A stretch of 64,000 nucleotides of DNA. Origin: Brachionus manjavacas (Eukaryota; Rotifera; Eurotatoria; Ploima; Brachionidae). Within the stretch, counting starts at the first letter, position 1; each line of letters starts with the position of its first letter. Of the stretch, positions 34,796-46,200 are shown piece after piece. The stretch lies in NCBI GenBank assembly GCA_019054805.1, contig JAHQIY010000006.1:62001-126000 (forward strand), given 5' to 3'. Below the pieces are notes generated by a model, which searched no databases, was not told where the DNA came from, and worked only from the letters and a program-made list of their open reading frames with translations. The translations under genes and the position numbers were made by a program.

Positions 34796-36985
34796 TTATA
34801 AAATATAATTTTATTTTTAAGCTAAAAAAAAGTATAAGTTAAACCCGGAGAGTGAACCCTTCATAAATATTGTCTTTTTTTAAAATAAATCAAAGACATG
34901 CTTTAAATTATGATCTCTACTTAATTCCTAGAAATAGTAATTTTTTGAATCATGTCTCGAAGAAAAGCTTTTGAACTTCTTAGTAATAAGAATGATACCT
35001 AACCTGAAGTTTCTGATGATAATTTTAATGAATATCAGGAAAATGATGACTTTGAGTTCGATGCGACAACTAAAATCACAAAGAAAGAGAAGGGAACTAT
35101 TCTCATAGATGAAAACAAAAGAAACTAAAAATACTGAAACAACTGAAAAATTATCATTAAAAAAAAACGATGACTATTTACATATCTATTATGACCCAGA
35201 AACAGACTTCAAACAATTTTGGTAAAAATAGCATAAAGATTTCCACGTCAGATCTGGTAGCAAAACCAAGCAATAACAGTGAGAAGAGTTCAAATAATGG
35301 AGCAGGAGAAACGTCGCGGAAGGAATGAACAAGAAGACAAATAAATCTATTTCAAGAACAAAACCTCTTAATAAAACAAGGTTAGTAATTACACATTGGA
35401 ATTGTTCTCATTTTCCCAGCAAGATCAGCCTCTTAAGAATTTTTTAACTCAGTTTTCCACAGAAATAGTATTACTTAATGGAATAAAAATTGATTCGAGT
35501 GAACCAAATATTTTCTTAGATTTTAATAATTATAGATCAATAAGTAAACCACGCAATAAGCATGGTGGAGGAGTAGCAATTTTAGTAAAGGAAGAATTAG
35601 AGTTTGTCCAAGACTTTTTGTATGATGAATTTTCGTCTGAATTACTTTGTATCATGTATCATGTAGATAGAAATTGTAAAAATTATGTTCTCGGGGGTGA
35701 CTTAAACGCCAAAACAAAACAAATAGGATGCAAAGGAGAAAACGAAAATGGAACAATTTTAGAAAGCATTATTGACGAGCTTAATTTCACAGTAATCAAT
35801 AATAAGTGTCCAACCTTTAACATATTCAATAGGAAATATTTTGAAATTCTTGGAAAAAATTTCTGGAATCAAAACTGGTCTGATTTTATTAAAAAAATTG
35901 GGAAAAATCCGCTTTCAAGTAGACCATTCTTGAAAAAATTAACAAATTTCAATCAAAAAAAGGATCTGCATAAATACCTACCTTAATCTCTAATAATAAG
36001 AACTGATGAAGAAAAGGCTGCCTTCTTTGGTGAATTTCTCCAAAAAACTTTTAGTCCGATTAATGATCTAATTAATCCTGAAAAAGATAGAGAATTAATT
36101 GATTATAATCTAGAGTTTTTTAAAAAGGAAAATCAATGCAAATTTGACGAGCCTGTTAGCACAAAAGAGATTACATCAGCGATAAAAAGGTTAAAAGACG
36201 AAGCATCTTCGGGACCAGACCTAATTCATAACCTTATGTAAAAAAATGTACCTCAAAATATTCTAAAAGACATTATGAATCTTTTTAGTTTAAGTCTAAG
36301 AGAAAGTAAAATACCGAATGCATGGAAATCTGCTAACATTACTATGATACCTAAAAAGTCATATTTAACACAAGACCTGGCTAACTTCCGACCAATCAGT
36401 ATGACAAGCTATCTAGGAAAACTCTTAGAACGTATCGCCTACTCAAGATTATATAGTTATTTAGAACAAAACTCATTACTAATTCAGGAGCAATCAGGTT
36501 TTAGAAAAAAATCGACGAACCGCTGATAATCTTTTCAAAAAATTGTAGAATAATTTAAAAAGAATAAAGTTTGTTCCCTATTTTTTGATATCTCCTAATC
36601 TTTCGATAGGGTTTGGCATGATTGTCTTATTTACAAATTAATAAAATTGAACCTTCCCTCTTCCCTAATACATTGGATTAATTCATTTTTGGACTCAAGA
36701 TCATTTAAAGTAAATGTAAATGGTCACATGAGTGATGAATATCATGGTGTTACTCAAGGCTAGGTAATTAGTCCATTACTTTTTTAGCATTTTTATCAAT
36801 GATATTCCTAAAAGAATTAAAACAAATAGTGAAAACTCTCTTCTTTTTGTTGATGACTTGGTCATATTTTATATTTAAAAAAAAAGGAAATCTAGAAAAT
36901 AAGAAAAACTAATACTTAGACGAACTAGAAAAATGGCTCTTCAAGTGGAAGATGAAAATATCTGTTGAAAAGACTTGTTACATTG
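34796..36985 (+). repeat. first copy of a 2190-bp tandem duplication of LINE 5' sequence
   Basis: Almost identical to 36986-39175. The differences I can find are single-base changes in A or T runs: near 35160 (9 versus 8 A), 35440 (6 versus 7 T) and 35935 (6 versus 7 A). It contains the LINE 5' region, a degenerate ORF1-like start (ATG 34953, MSRRKAFELLSNKNDT then stop), the endonuclease part (35396-35986) and the beginning of the RT (36275-36526). The copy ends abruptly mid-RT and joins the next copy. Confidence 0.9.
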
Positions 36986-37512
36986 TTATAAAATATAATT
37001 TTATTTTTAAGCTAAAAAAAGTATAAGTTAAACCCGGAGAGTGAACCCTTCATAAATATTGTCTTTTTTTAAAATAAATCAAAGACATGCTTTAAATTAT
37101 GATCTCTACTTAATTCCTAGAAATAGTAATTTTTTGAATCATGTCTCGAAGAAAAGCTTTTGAACTTCTTAGTAATAAGAATGATACCTAACCTGAAGTT
37201 TCTGATGATAATTTTAATGAATATCAGGAAAATGATGACTTTGAGTTCGATGCGACAACTAAAATCACAAAGAAAGAGAAGGGAACTATTCTCATAGATG
37301 AAAACAAAAGAAACTAAAAATACTGAAACAACTGAAAAATTATCATTAAAAAAAACGATGACTATTTACATATCTATTATGACCCAGAAACAGACTTCAA
37401 ACAATTTTGGTAAAAATAGCATAAAGATTTCCACGTCAGATCTGGTAGCAAAACCAAGCAATAACAGTGAGAAGAGTTCAAATAATGGAGCAGGAGAAAC
37501 GTCGCGGAAGGA

Positions 37513-38163
37513 ATGAACAAGAAGACAAATAAATCTATTTCAAGAACAAAACCTCTTAATAAAACAAGGTTAGTAATTACACATTGGAATTGTTCTCATT
37601 TTCCCAGCAAGATCAGCCTCTTAAGAATTTTTTTAACTCAGTTTTCCACAGAAATAGTATTACTTAATGGAATAAAAATTGATTCGAGTGAACCAAATAT
37701 TTTCTTAGATTTTAATAATTATAGATCAATAAGTAAACCACGCAATAAGCATGGTGGAGGAGTAGCAATTTTAGTAAAGGAAGAATTAGAGTTTGTCCAA
37801 GACTTTTTGTATGATGAATTTTCGTCTGAATTACTTTGTATCATGTATCATGTAGATAGAAATTGTAAAAATTATGTTCTCGGGGGTGACTTAAACGCCA
37901 AAACAAAACAAATAGGATGCAAAGGAGAAAACGAAAATGGAACAATTTTAGAAAGCATTATTGACGAGCTTAATTTCACAGTAATCAATAATAAGTGTCC
38001 AACCTTTAACATATTCAATAGGAAATATTTTGAAATTCTTGGAAAAAATTTCTGGAATCAAAACTGGTCTGATTTTATTAAAAAAATTGGGAAAAATCCG
38101 CTTTCAAGTAGACCATTCTTGAAAAAAATTAACAAATTTCAATCAAAAAAAGGATCTGCATAA
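37513..38163 (+). pseudogene. LINE endonuclease domain (EEP/APE type), catalytically altered
   Basis: 216 aa. Motifs: THWNC near the start, HGGGVAILVKEELEFV, and GGDLNAKTKQIGCKG. The motif normally read as LNE(T/I)K, which carries a metal-binding Glu, is LLNGIKI here, so Glu has become Gly. The RT that should follow in frame is cut off by stops. The sister copy at 35396-35986 has the same Gly, so the substitution predates the tandem duplication. Confidence 0.75.
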
Positions 38164-39635
38164 ATACCTACCTTAATCTCTAATAATAAGAACTGATGAA
38201 GAAAAGGCTGCCTTCTTTGGTGAATTTCTCCAAAAAACTTTTAGTCCGATTAATGATCTAATTAATCCTGAAAAAGATAGAGAATTAATTGATTATAATC
38301 TAGAGTTTTTTAAAAAGGAAAATCAATGCAAATTTGACGAGCCTGTTAGCACAAAAGAGATTACATCAGCGATAAAAAGGTTAAAAGACGAAGCATCTTC
38401 GGGACCAGACCTAATTCATAACCTTATGTAAAAAAATGTACCTCAAAATATTCTAAAAGACATTATGAATCTTTTTAGTTTAAGTCTAAGAGAAAGTAAA
38501 ATACCGAATGCATGGAAATCTGCTAACATTACTATGATACCTAAAAAGTCATATTTAACACAAGACCTGGCTAACTTCCGACCAATCAGTATGACAAGCT
38601 ATCTAGGAAAACTCTTAGAACGTATCGCCTACTCAAGATTATATAGTTATTTAGAACAAAACTCATTACTAATTCAGGAGCAATCAGGTTTTAGAAAAAA
38701 ATCGACGAACCGCTGATAATCTTTTCAAAAAATTGTAGAATAATTTAAAAAGAATAAAGTTTGTTCCCTATTTTTTGATATCTCCTAATCTTTCGATAGG
38801 GTTTGGCATGATTGTCTTATTTACAAATTAATAAAATTGAACCTTCCCTCTTCCCTAATACATTGGATTAATTCATTTTTGGACTCAAGATCATTTAAAG
38901 TAAATGTAAATGGTCACATGAGTGATGAATATCATGGTGTTACTCAAGGCTAGGTAATTAGTCCATTACTTTTTTAGCATTTTTATCAATGATATTCCTA
39001 AAAGAATTAAAACAAATAGTGAAAACTCTCTTCTTTTTGTTGATGACTTGGTCATATTTTATATTTAAAAAAAAAGGAAATCTAGAAAATAAGAAAAACT
39101 AATACTTAGACGAACTAGAAAAATGGCTCTTCAAGTGGAAGATGAAAATATCTGTTGAAAAGACTTGTTACATTGTCTTCACTAAATATAATAAGGAAAA
39201 TATTGACTTAAATCTAAAAATATATGAAAGTAAAATTGGGAGTCAAAAGGAAAACAAGTTTTTAGGTATAAAATTTGATTCAAAAATTAACCTTTACCCC
39301 AATGGTTGATGAAATAAAACAGCGTTGTAGTTCACGGTTGAACTTAATAAAAATATTGTCAAACAAAAAATGGGGTCTTAATTATAACACACTAGGAAAC
39401 CTATATAAATCTTTAATCGAATTTATAATTGATTACTCTCTTCCATGTCTGAATTCATTTTCGGAGACAAACATTTAAAAAAATTCAAGTCTTACAAAAC
39501 TCAGCAATTCGTTTTATACTTAAACTAAAATATGATACTCCTTCCAATATCCTGCTTCATGAGGCCTTTAATAAACTTAAATTCTTAACTGTCTCGAATC
39601 GACTTTTTGAATTAAGCGAAAGATATGTAGCGGGA

Positions 39636-41484
39636 CCCAGTAAAATTGATCATTGGAAAATTTTCGACAATTTACGTTAAAAAATGTTTTTTTTGAAATA
39701 TTTACGATTTTTTTCTTAATGTTTTTTTCCGAATAATTATTTATTGCAAATTTTCGAAATATTTACGATTATTGAACAATCAGTTCTTACGTAAAAATAT
39801 TTGTTGAAAATTTTCTAAATATTGGCGATTTTATTTCCTTTTTTTTTCGAATAATTATTTATTGCAAATTTTCGAAATATTGACGATTTATTCAGAATTT
39901 TTATTTATTAATTTTTATATATTTAAATGAGAATAATTAGTTTAGAAAAAAATGGCAAAAAGTATTCTGCACATAAGGTAAATTCAAAATTCCTATCAAA
40001 ATTTTTCTTCTGTAATTATTTAATATTTTTTTTTTAAATGTCCAAGTACGGATTGAAATTAATATTTTAAAATTTTTTTGCAATTGTAGAAAAAAGTCAG
40101 TTCACAATTCTCCTTAAATATTCAAAATTTTAAAGCCCGGAGTAAATTTTTTGAATGAAAATTTAAAAAAATAAGTCCGGAATTGATCTTAACTTGAGAC
40201 TTGTGACTTTTAAACATTCTAAATTTTCCTTATTTTTTTTTAAGTCCGGATTTGACTTTAATTTAGGTGACTTAAACTTTAACTCGGCCTCAACATTAAC
40301 TTCCTGAAACGGCAAAAAATTCATGTTTTCCGAGTTTTTTTTTTTAAATTCAAAAATGCGGTCTATGACTTTTAATTAATTGACTTGGACCTTTTTTGGG
40401 CATTCTAAAACAAATCTTGTATTAAATATTGTTAATTTTTATAAAAACTATTAGATTCTAATACCAATTAAAAAAAAATTTATTTTAAGTTTTATTTAAC
40501 ATAAATTTTTTAATTTTCATTCTTAAAATTAGACTAAACATTTTTGAGCAATTTGGTTCAGTTGTCTATCCAAGTTCTAAAATTTGTTGGCTCTGAGACT
40601 GATAGAGATGAGGTTGAAAATGTGGTAAGACTTCAAATGAAATTTTGATCAATAGTAGCTATCCGAATAAATATATGTCGATTAATCTACTTAACAGGGT
40701 TAACATAATGATAGAGGAAAAATTAAACCCATCTAGAATTTTTCGTACAATGGCTAAAGCACTTATAATTGAACCTGAAATTTGGGGTTCAAATAATGGT
40801 CAATCAATAATCAAAAAATATTCTGAACTAAGTGCAGCAAGAGATAATCTTTTAAGAATTTTAAAATCTTGATTTTTATTAAATTTATTTTTAAGATTTT
40901 TTGCGACTCAGAAATGTTGCTCTCACAGATTCAATATTTAAGACAACTTTAAGAAGCTTATGCACAGAGAGCAAGTCAAAACAATTCAAAACAATTTGTA
41001 AAAATATATTTTTTTATTTAATACCCTTTTTTGTATTTTTTTCCATTTATTAGGATAAAATAATTTAATTTCAATTTAATAATAATTTTTGTATAATCTA
41101 AATATTAATGGTTTTTTTTCTGTCCTCTTTTATTCGTATATATAGACTAAATACTCTTTTTAAACAATTTATATTTTATTACCAAATAAATTTGAATATC
41201 AGAATTTGATTTTTTTTATTTTAAATATAAAATAAAATAGTATTCTAAGGAAGGCATTGCTAAAAATATGGGATATTAATTCAAATATAAACAATGAACT
41301 GATTATTTATTTTTCGATTTTAATCGATTTAAATTTTCGTAAAAATTCCGTTTGAATTTTACGAAAAATTATTGGCTTTTAATTTTCGAAAAATTGACAG
41401 AAAATATGTCCATCTTCGGCGTTTTTTTACGCTGGCTTTTTTCGAATATTTTTCATTTTTTTTTCGGTTTTTAAATTTACTGGG
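39636..41484. mobile_element. 1.85-kb element with CCCAGTAAA inverted tips inserted in the LINE
   Basis: The uninterrupted LINE copy at 4490-4510 reads GTAGCGGGAGGACTGCG. Here GTAGCGGGA is followed by CCCAGTAAAATT... and, 1849 bp later, ...AAATTTACTGGG then GAGGACTGCG. So the tips are CCCAGTAAA/TTTACTGGG, with a 2-bp GA (or 3-bp GGA) target duplication. The left 260 bp holds tandem-like units such as GAATAATTATTTATTGCAAA followed by TTTTCGAAATAT. The only sizeable frame is at 40645. The superfamily is unknown to me; a non-autonomous DNA transposon is the best guess. Confidence 0.75.
40645..40872 (+). CDS. small orphan frame in the CCCAGT element
   Basis: 75 codons, largely helical (NRVNIMIEEKLNPSRIFRTM; IIKKYSELSAARDNLLRIL) and coding-like in composition. 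A GT donor-like site near 40624 and open sequence at 40540-40620 suggest it could be the last exon of a spliced gene. No family recognised. Confidence 0.3.
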   Translation: MINSSYPNKYMSINLLNRVNIMIEEKLNPSRIFRTMAKALIIEPEIWGSNNGQSIIKKYSELSAARDNLLRILKS

Positions 41485-42098
41485 GAGGACTGCGTCATTC
41501 TGTTCCATTGGTTATCAAGCTGGATGATGAATATAAAGCGGGTTTTGAATCAAGGTATGTTGAATATTTGACTCCATTGTTTAATTGCTACTATTTCTTC
41601 TTTTTTTCCTGAAACCTTAACTATATAAACCAGAGTTTTTAAATTTCTCCTCCTACTTACTTAACTTAATAAATAAAAAAAAAAAAAATTTAAGTACCCA
41701 GAAGAAGACTCTTCATCGCTGTTGAACTGCTGATTCGTTCTATTAGTTTGGCTTGAGTCGGCTTTAGTTGGTTTTTAATCGGTTGGTGTCTATTTGAGTT
41801 TTAAAAAAAAAAAAAAAAGATAAAGAACAATTTGAAATAATAATTATTGAAATTAAAAAAATTAACATTTTAAAGGAGATTTAAAAAAGAAAAAAAAAAA
41901 ATTCTATTGCATTAATTTTGTCTTATTTGTTTCTACTTTTAATCATTTCTTCTTTTTTTTTTGTCTTGCTTTCCTTAAGTTTCAATTTTGTAAACACGTA
42001 TCGAATTTAGCTCTCACAAATTTTTTTCATATTTTTATTTTTTGAATTTATTTTACCTTACTTTTTAGTTTTTAATTTTAATCTTTATTTTTTATTTA

Positions 42099-42126
42099 AT
42101 CTGAAGGAGCTTTAGCTCGATACAGA
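42099..42126 (+). repeat. LINE 3'-terminal hairpin, copy 3
   Basis: TCTG AAG GAGC TTTA GCTC GATA CAGA, then a tail of AAAT units. Confidence 0.82.
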
Positions 42127-42140
42127 TATACAAATAAATA

Positions 42141-43270
42141 ACCACGTCTATTCAAATTACTTTTAAATTTTCATCGATTGCAGCTTCATCAAGTCCAATA
42201 GGCCGTCTTTTCTCTTATTAAGAATACATTAAACAGACCAAGAAGAACTCGATTAACTCCAAAAAATTTGAAATCTACAACTCTTCTTTAAAGAAATTTT
42301 AATTTGTTAAAGATCTAATTGTTTGATTTGAAAAAAAAATAGATATTTTAAATTGACAAAATAAATATTCAAAAAAATTATGATTTAAATTTTACTTTTT
42401 ACCATAAAAAATTAAGTATCTAATAAAATTATTTAATACAATTTATTTTAAGTAAATTAAGCTGAAGTTAAGAAAAACTGCGCAATCGCTTTTTAATAAA
42501 AATGATTTTATTAAAAATCGCCATCTTTATTGATAAGAAATTCAAATTTTTAGTTTGTAAACGACTTTTTTAATAACTTTTGCCCAAGTTTGGTTATGGT
42601 AGGTTTTTTTGCAAAATTAAAAAAAAAGAGGGGGAATAAAAAAAGATCACAAAATGAATTAAAATTAGTGAATGAAATCTAAAAAAATTTAACATTTCAA
42701 ATATAAGTTTTTTTCCATTTTTTTAGAAAACACTTAAACTTGGTCTAATTTAATGGATTTTATTTATTTTTTTTCTATTTTTTTTTACATCGGCTTTTAG
42801 GCGTTCATTGAAATAAATAAGTAAATTAGACATTATTTTAGTATTTTGTGTAAAGTTACAAAGAAAAGTCTTATGCTTTAAAAAAGGCTTTGCTTAGTAT
42901 ATAATTATATAATTACGGTAGCAACTAGCGCCAAATTACTTTTAGACAAATTCCTCTTGAAGCGAGTAGAACAGATGGCAAATTTATAGAAAATAGTAAT
43001 TTTGTTAGAGAGATGTTTTTAGTAGGACCAGCTTTGTTTACAGAGACGACTTAAAAATTGGTTTTCAAAATAGGATTAGTTTAAAAAATTGAGTTCAAGG
43101 TGTTTTGGAAAAATTTCTAAAGATAGTACATGGTTGCTTAACTGAATTCTAAAGAAACTAATCTAAATGTGAATGTCTCTGTAGAGTGAAATAAAGCTAT
43201 GCATATATTTTAGGCGAGGCTTGCTTCCTAATCTTTAAATAACTTCAACAACAAAAATACAAGCACAAAA
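42141..43270. other. 5' flank of the TPR/MYND gene
   Basis: A/T-rich upstream region. The last 350 bp are slightly richer in GC and probably include promoter and 5' UTR; no defined element recognised. Confidence 0.35.
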
Positions 43271-46200
43271 ATGAATCTTTCAAAAAACAAAGCCCAAACA
43301 AGCTCTGCCACATACGAAGACTTGAAATCGCGAGCAAACCAGCTCTACAAGCGAAACGAGCTCCATAAATCAGCCGAATTGTACAGCCAAGTGCTTTTGG
43401 TTGAAAATTTAAGCAGCGAACAAAAAGCAATTGTGCTTTCCAACCGGTCACTGGTCTATTTGAAGATGTACGAAGCGATCAATAGACGCGACAAAGAGTT
43501 TTTGTACAAGTCTCTGGTAGATGCTCAACAAGCTAACGAGCTCAGCACAAAATGGTGCAAAACATGGGCCAGACTTGGCCAAATTTACGCCGAGTTAAAT
43601 GAGTATGAAAAATCTGTTCACAATTACACAATGGCCTTGGAACTTGAGCCCGCAAACGAAGATATCAGAAACCTATTGGCCCAAGCGAAAACTTCCAATT
43701 TCGAGCAAAAGCGTTTGGCCCACTTTGACGACTCTTATGCGCCTAAAACCACCGAGGAACGAACAGAAGAAGAACTAAAGAAGATTGCGGGCAGACTGGG
43801 CGAGGAAAACACCGAGCGATTTAAGCAGACCTTGGAAGCAACCAAGCAAGACTTGATCAAAAGCGACAAGAGTTTAGAATACGTGTGGCTTGGCCACGAG
43901 CACCGCGACGGTTCGTCAACGTGCAAACAAAGCTACGAGCTAGCTGCCAAGTATTATAGCAAGGCTGCTAAAATGGCCAATGCCGAGGGCATGTATAATC
44001 TAGCCCTGATGCATAAACACGGCAACGGAGTCAAACTGGACTTTGAGTTGGCGATCAGCTTGTTCAAACAGGCCGCTAGTCAGCCCGCTTTTAAAAGAGT
44101 CAATGGGTTTGTAGATGCGCCAAATGTTGGCGTCGCCGAGTCTGAGCACATGCTCGGTCTTTTGTATCATCAAGGAATTTACGTGCCCAAGAATATGGAG
44201 CAAGCGGTCACGTACTATGAGCGGGCAGTTGAGCATGGCAGTCCACATGCGGCTAACAACCTCGGCTTGATCTTCATGAATGCCGATGAAGTAGCTATGG
44301 ATTTGGAGCGCGCCCAAGTCTTGTTTTTGTACTCGCAGAAAAAAGGCTCACTCGAAGCTATAACCAATCTTGTGTTTGTGTACCTGGCCAAAGGTGATCC
44401 TGAACAAGCTTTGCTCTGGCACAAACGCGACTTGGAAGCCAGTCCTATTTTAGCCACTCAAAGACATGAACAAATAATGACGGAGATAAGCGATTTGAGA
44501 GCCAGAAATAGCCAATTTTACAAAGGCCTCGAAACACTCATGAATCTTAAATGCAATCTTAATGACCTCAATGAGGATCCCTGTTACCCCCACTCGATCC
44601 GTTCACAACCATACGATGAAAAAATGCTTGCTGATAAGGCTCTGCAAGGCTCTGTTACGGCCAAAAAAATGCTCGATGCTATTCGCCTTTTCAATCAGGC
44701 ACTTGATCAATTTAGGCAAAACAAGCCTTCAGATTTGGCTTCAATCATTTGTAAAATGGCTCAGGCGTTACAAATCGAGTCTCTTGTGTGTCTCAGGCCC
44801 ATGGATGTGCAATGCGAGTTGCTTAAACAACTAGAAAAAGTGGTGGACCAAAATTTGGGCAAAAAAAGATGTGATTTGGATTTGAACGCGAGGATTTGTC
44901 TCATGTACTTTAACATGTCTAATTACGCACCAAACTTGCATTTTATTAACAAGTCAATCGAAAAATATCCTGATTGTACTCGAATGTACGAGCTTAAGGC
45001 CAGCATGCACATTTTTTTGAAACAATTTAAAATGGGTATCAAACAGTTTGACTATGTTTTGTCCAAAGAGCCACACAACTCTTTGAGTACTTATTTGAGG
45101 GCTGCTGCGCTCAAAAACTCGGGTCGCTTTAAAAATGCTCTTAAGGACTATGAGCACTTTTTGAGCATTTGTCCAAGTGATGCCCGAAAAGTGCCCGAAG
45201 CTCACTATTCGATCGGTTTCTGCAAACCATATCGAGTTTTTTCTGACACTTTTTTTTCTATTGAGGATATTTTTATTTGTTTGCTTTAAAAATTGAAATT
45301 TGATTCTAATTGGAATAAGAAATTTATCTTTTTTTTGTTAGATTTGTGAATGATTGAGTTGAGTCTTCCAATGTAAGCGATTGAGGGACAATTTTTTTGG
45401 ATATCAACTAAAAAATTAATTAATAGTACAAAAATTCAGAAAAAATTTATTACGAAGCTATAGAAAAAAAATTAAATTTTAATTTTTTCAGTAAATTAAA
45501 AAATTTCAAAAGCAAAAATAAATAGTACGTGTACATTTTGAAATTCAAGTTTGGCGTATGTGCCATTTACCATTTGTGAAGCATTAATCTTATTCTATTG
45601 TAATTATTTTATATTATGTATTCATTAAATAGTCATGTTACTAATCTTACAATTTTTATCAATATTATCGAAATTATTAACAAGTGTACATTTTTTTAAA
45701 AATTTGAGGGTATCAATTCTGAACAATAAAGTTTTTTAACATCTTTTACTTAACATTTAATCTAAAACTTTATTTTTTTTTGAATATTGAATCATCTAAG
45801 CTTAAATCTTAAGATAAGAACCAAACACCACACCATTTTAACCATGTTATAATTAATTAGACTTTGGACATTTGCGATTTTGTGAAATTAGGTACAAAAT
45901 GATTTAAAGAACAAAAAATTATGTAAACTATAAATTTGTGTTTTAGTGGTTGTGACGTTGCAAAGGCGTAGAACTAAGTTTAGACCTTTTTACATATTTT
46001 TTTGTTCTTTTAATCATTTTGTACTGAATTTCACAAAACCGCAGATGTCCAAAGTTTTAGAAAAAAAGTTATTTAATTTTTTCAAATTTTGCTCGGTTTT
46101 TTTTTACTGAACTTGAGAACACCAAAATTTGCATCAAAAAAAGTTTTTTTAAGGAAAGAACGGTGCATAAAGTTATAAATTAAATTTTTCTGCTGCATTT

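Larger units (their letters stand above)
36986..42140 (+). mobile_element. jockey-like LINE, second tandem copy with its 3' end, interrupted by another element
   Basis: Parts in order: 5' UTR and ORF1 remnant (37298-37516); endonuclease (37513-38163); RT beginning, LGKLLERIAYSRLYSYLEQN (38465-38716), followed by many stops and small deletions; RT C-terminal part (39275-39478, CSSRLNLIKILSNKKWGL); a foreign insertion at 39636-41484; then the last coding bases (GGLRHSVPLVIKLDDEYKAG-like), 3' UTR, hairpin 42099-42126 and AAAT tail. The RT is too broken to function. It supplies a nearly full map of this LINE family when combined with the copy at 27.5-29.2 kb. Confidence 0.85.

Noticed and set aside
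43245-45205. Several minus-strand frames opposite the TPR/MYND exon, up to 105 codons
   Set aside because: Antisense shadows of a strongly supported coding exon.
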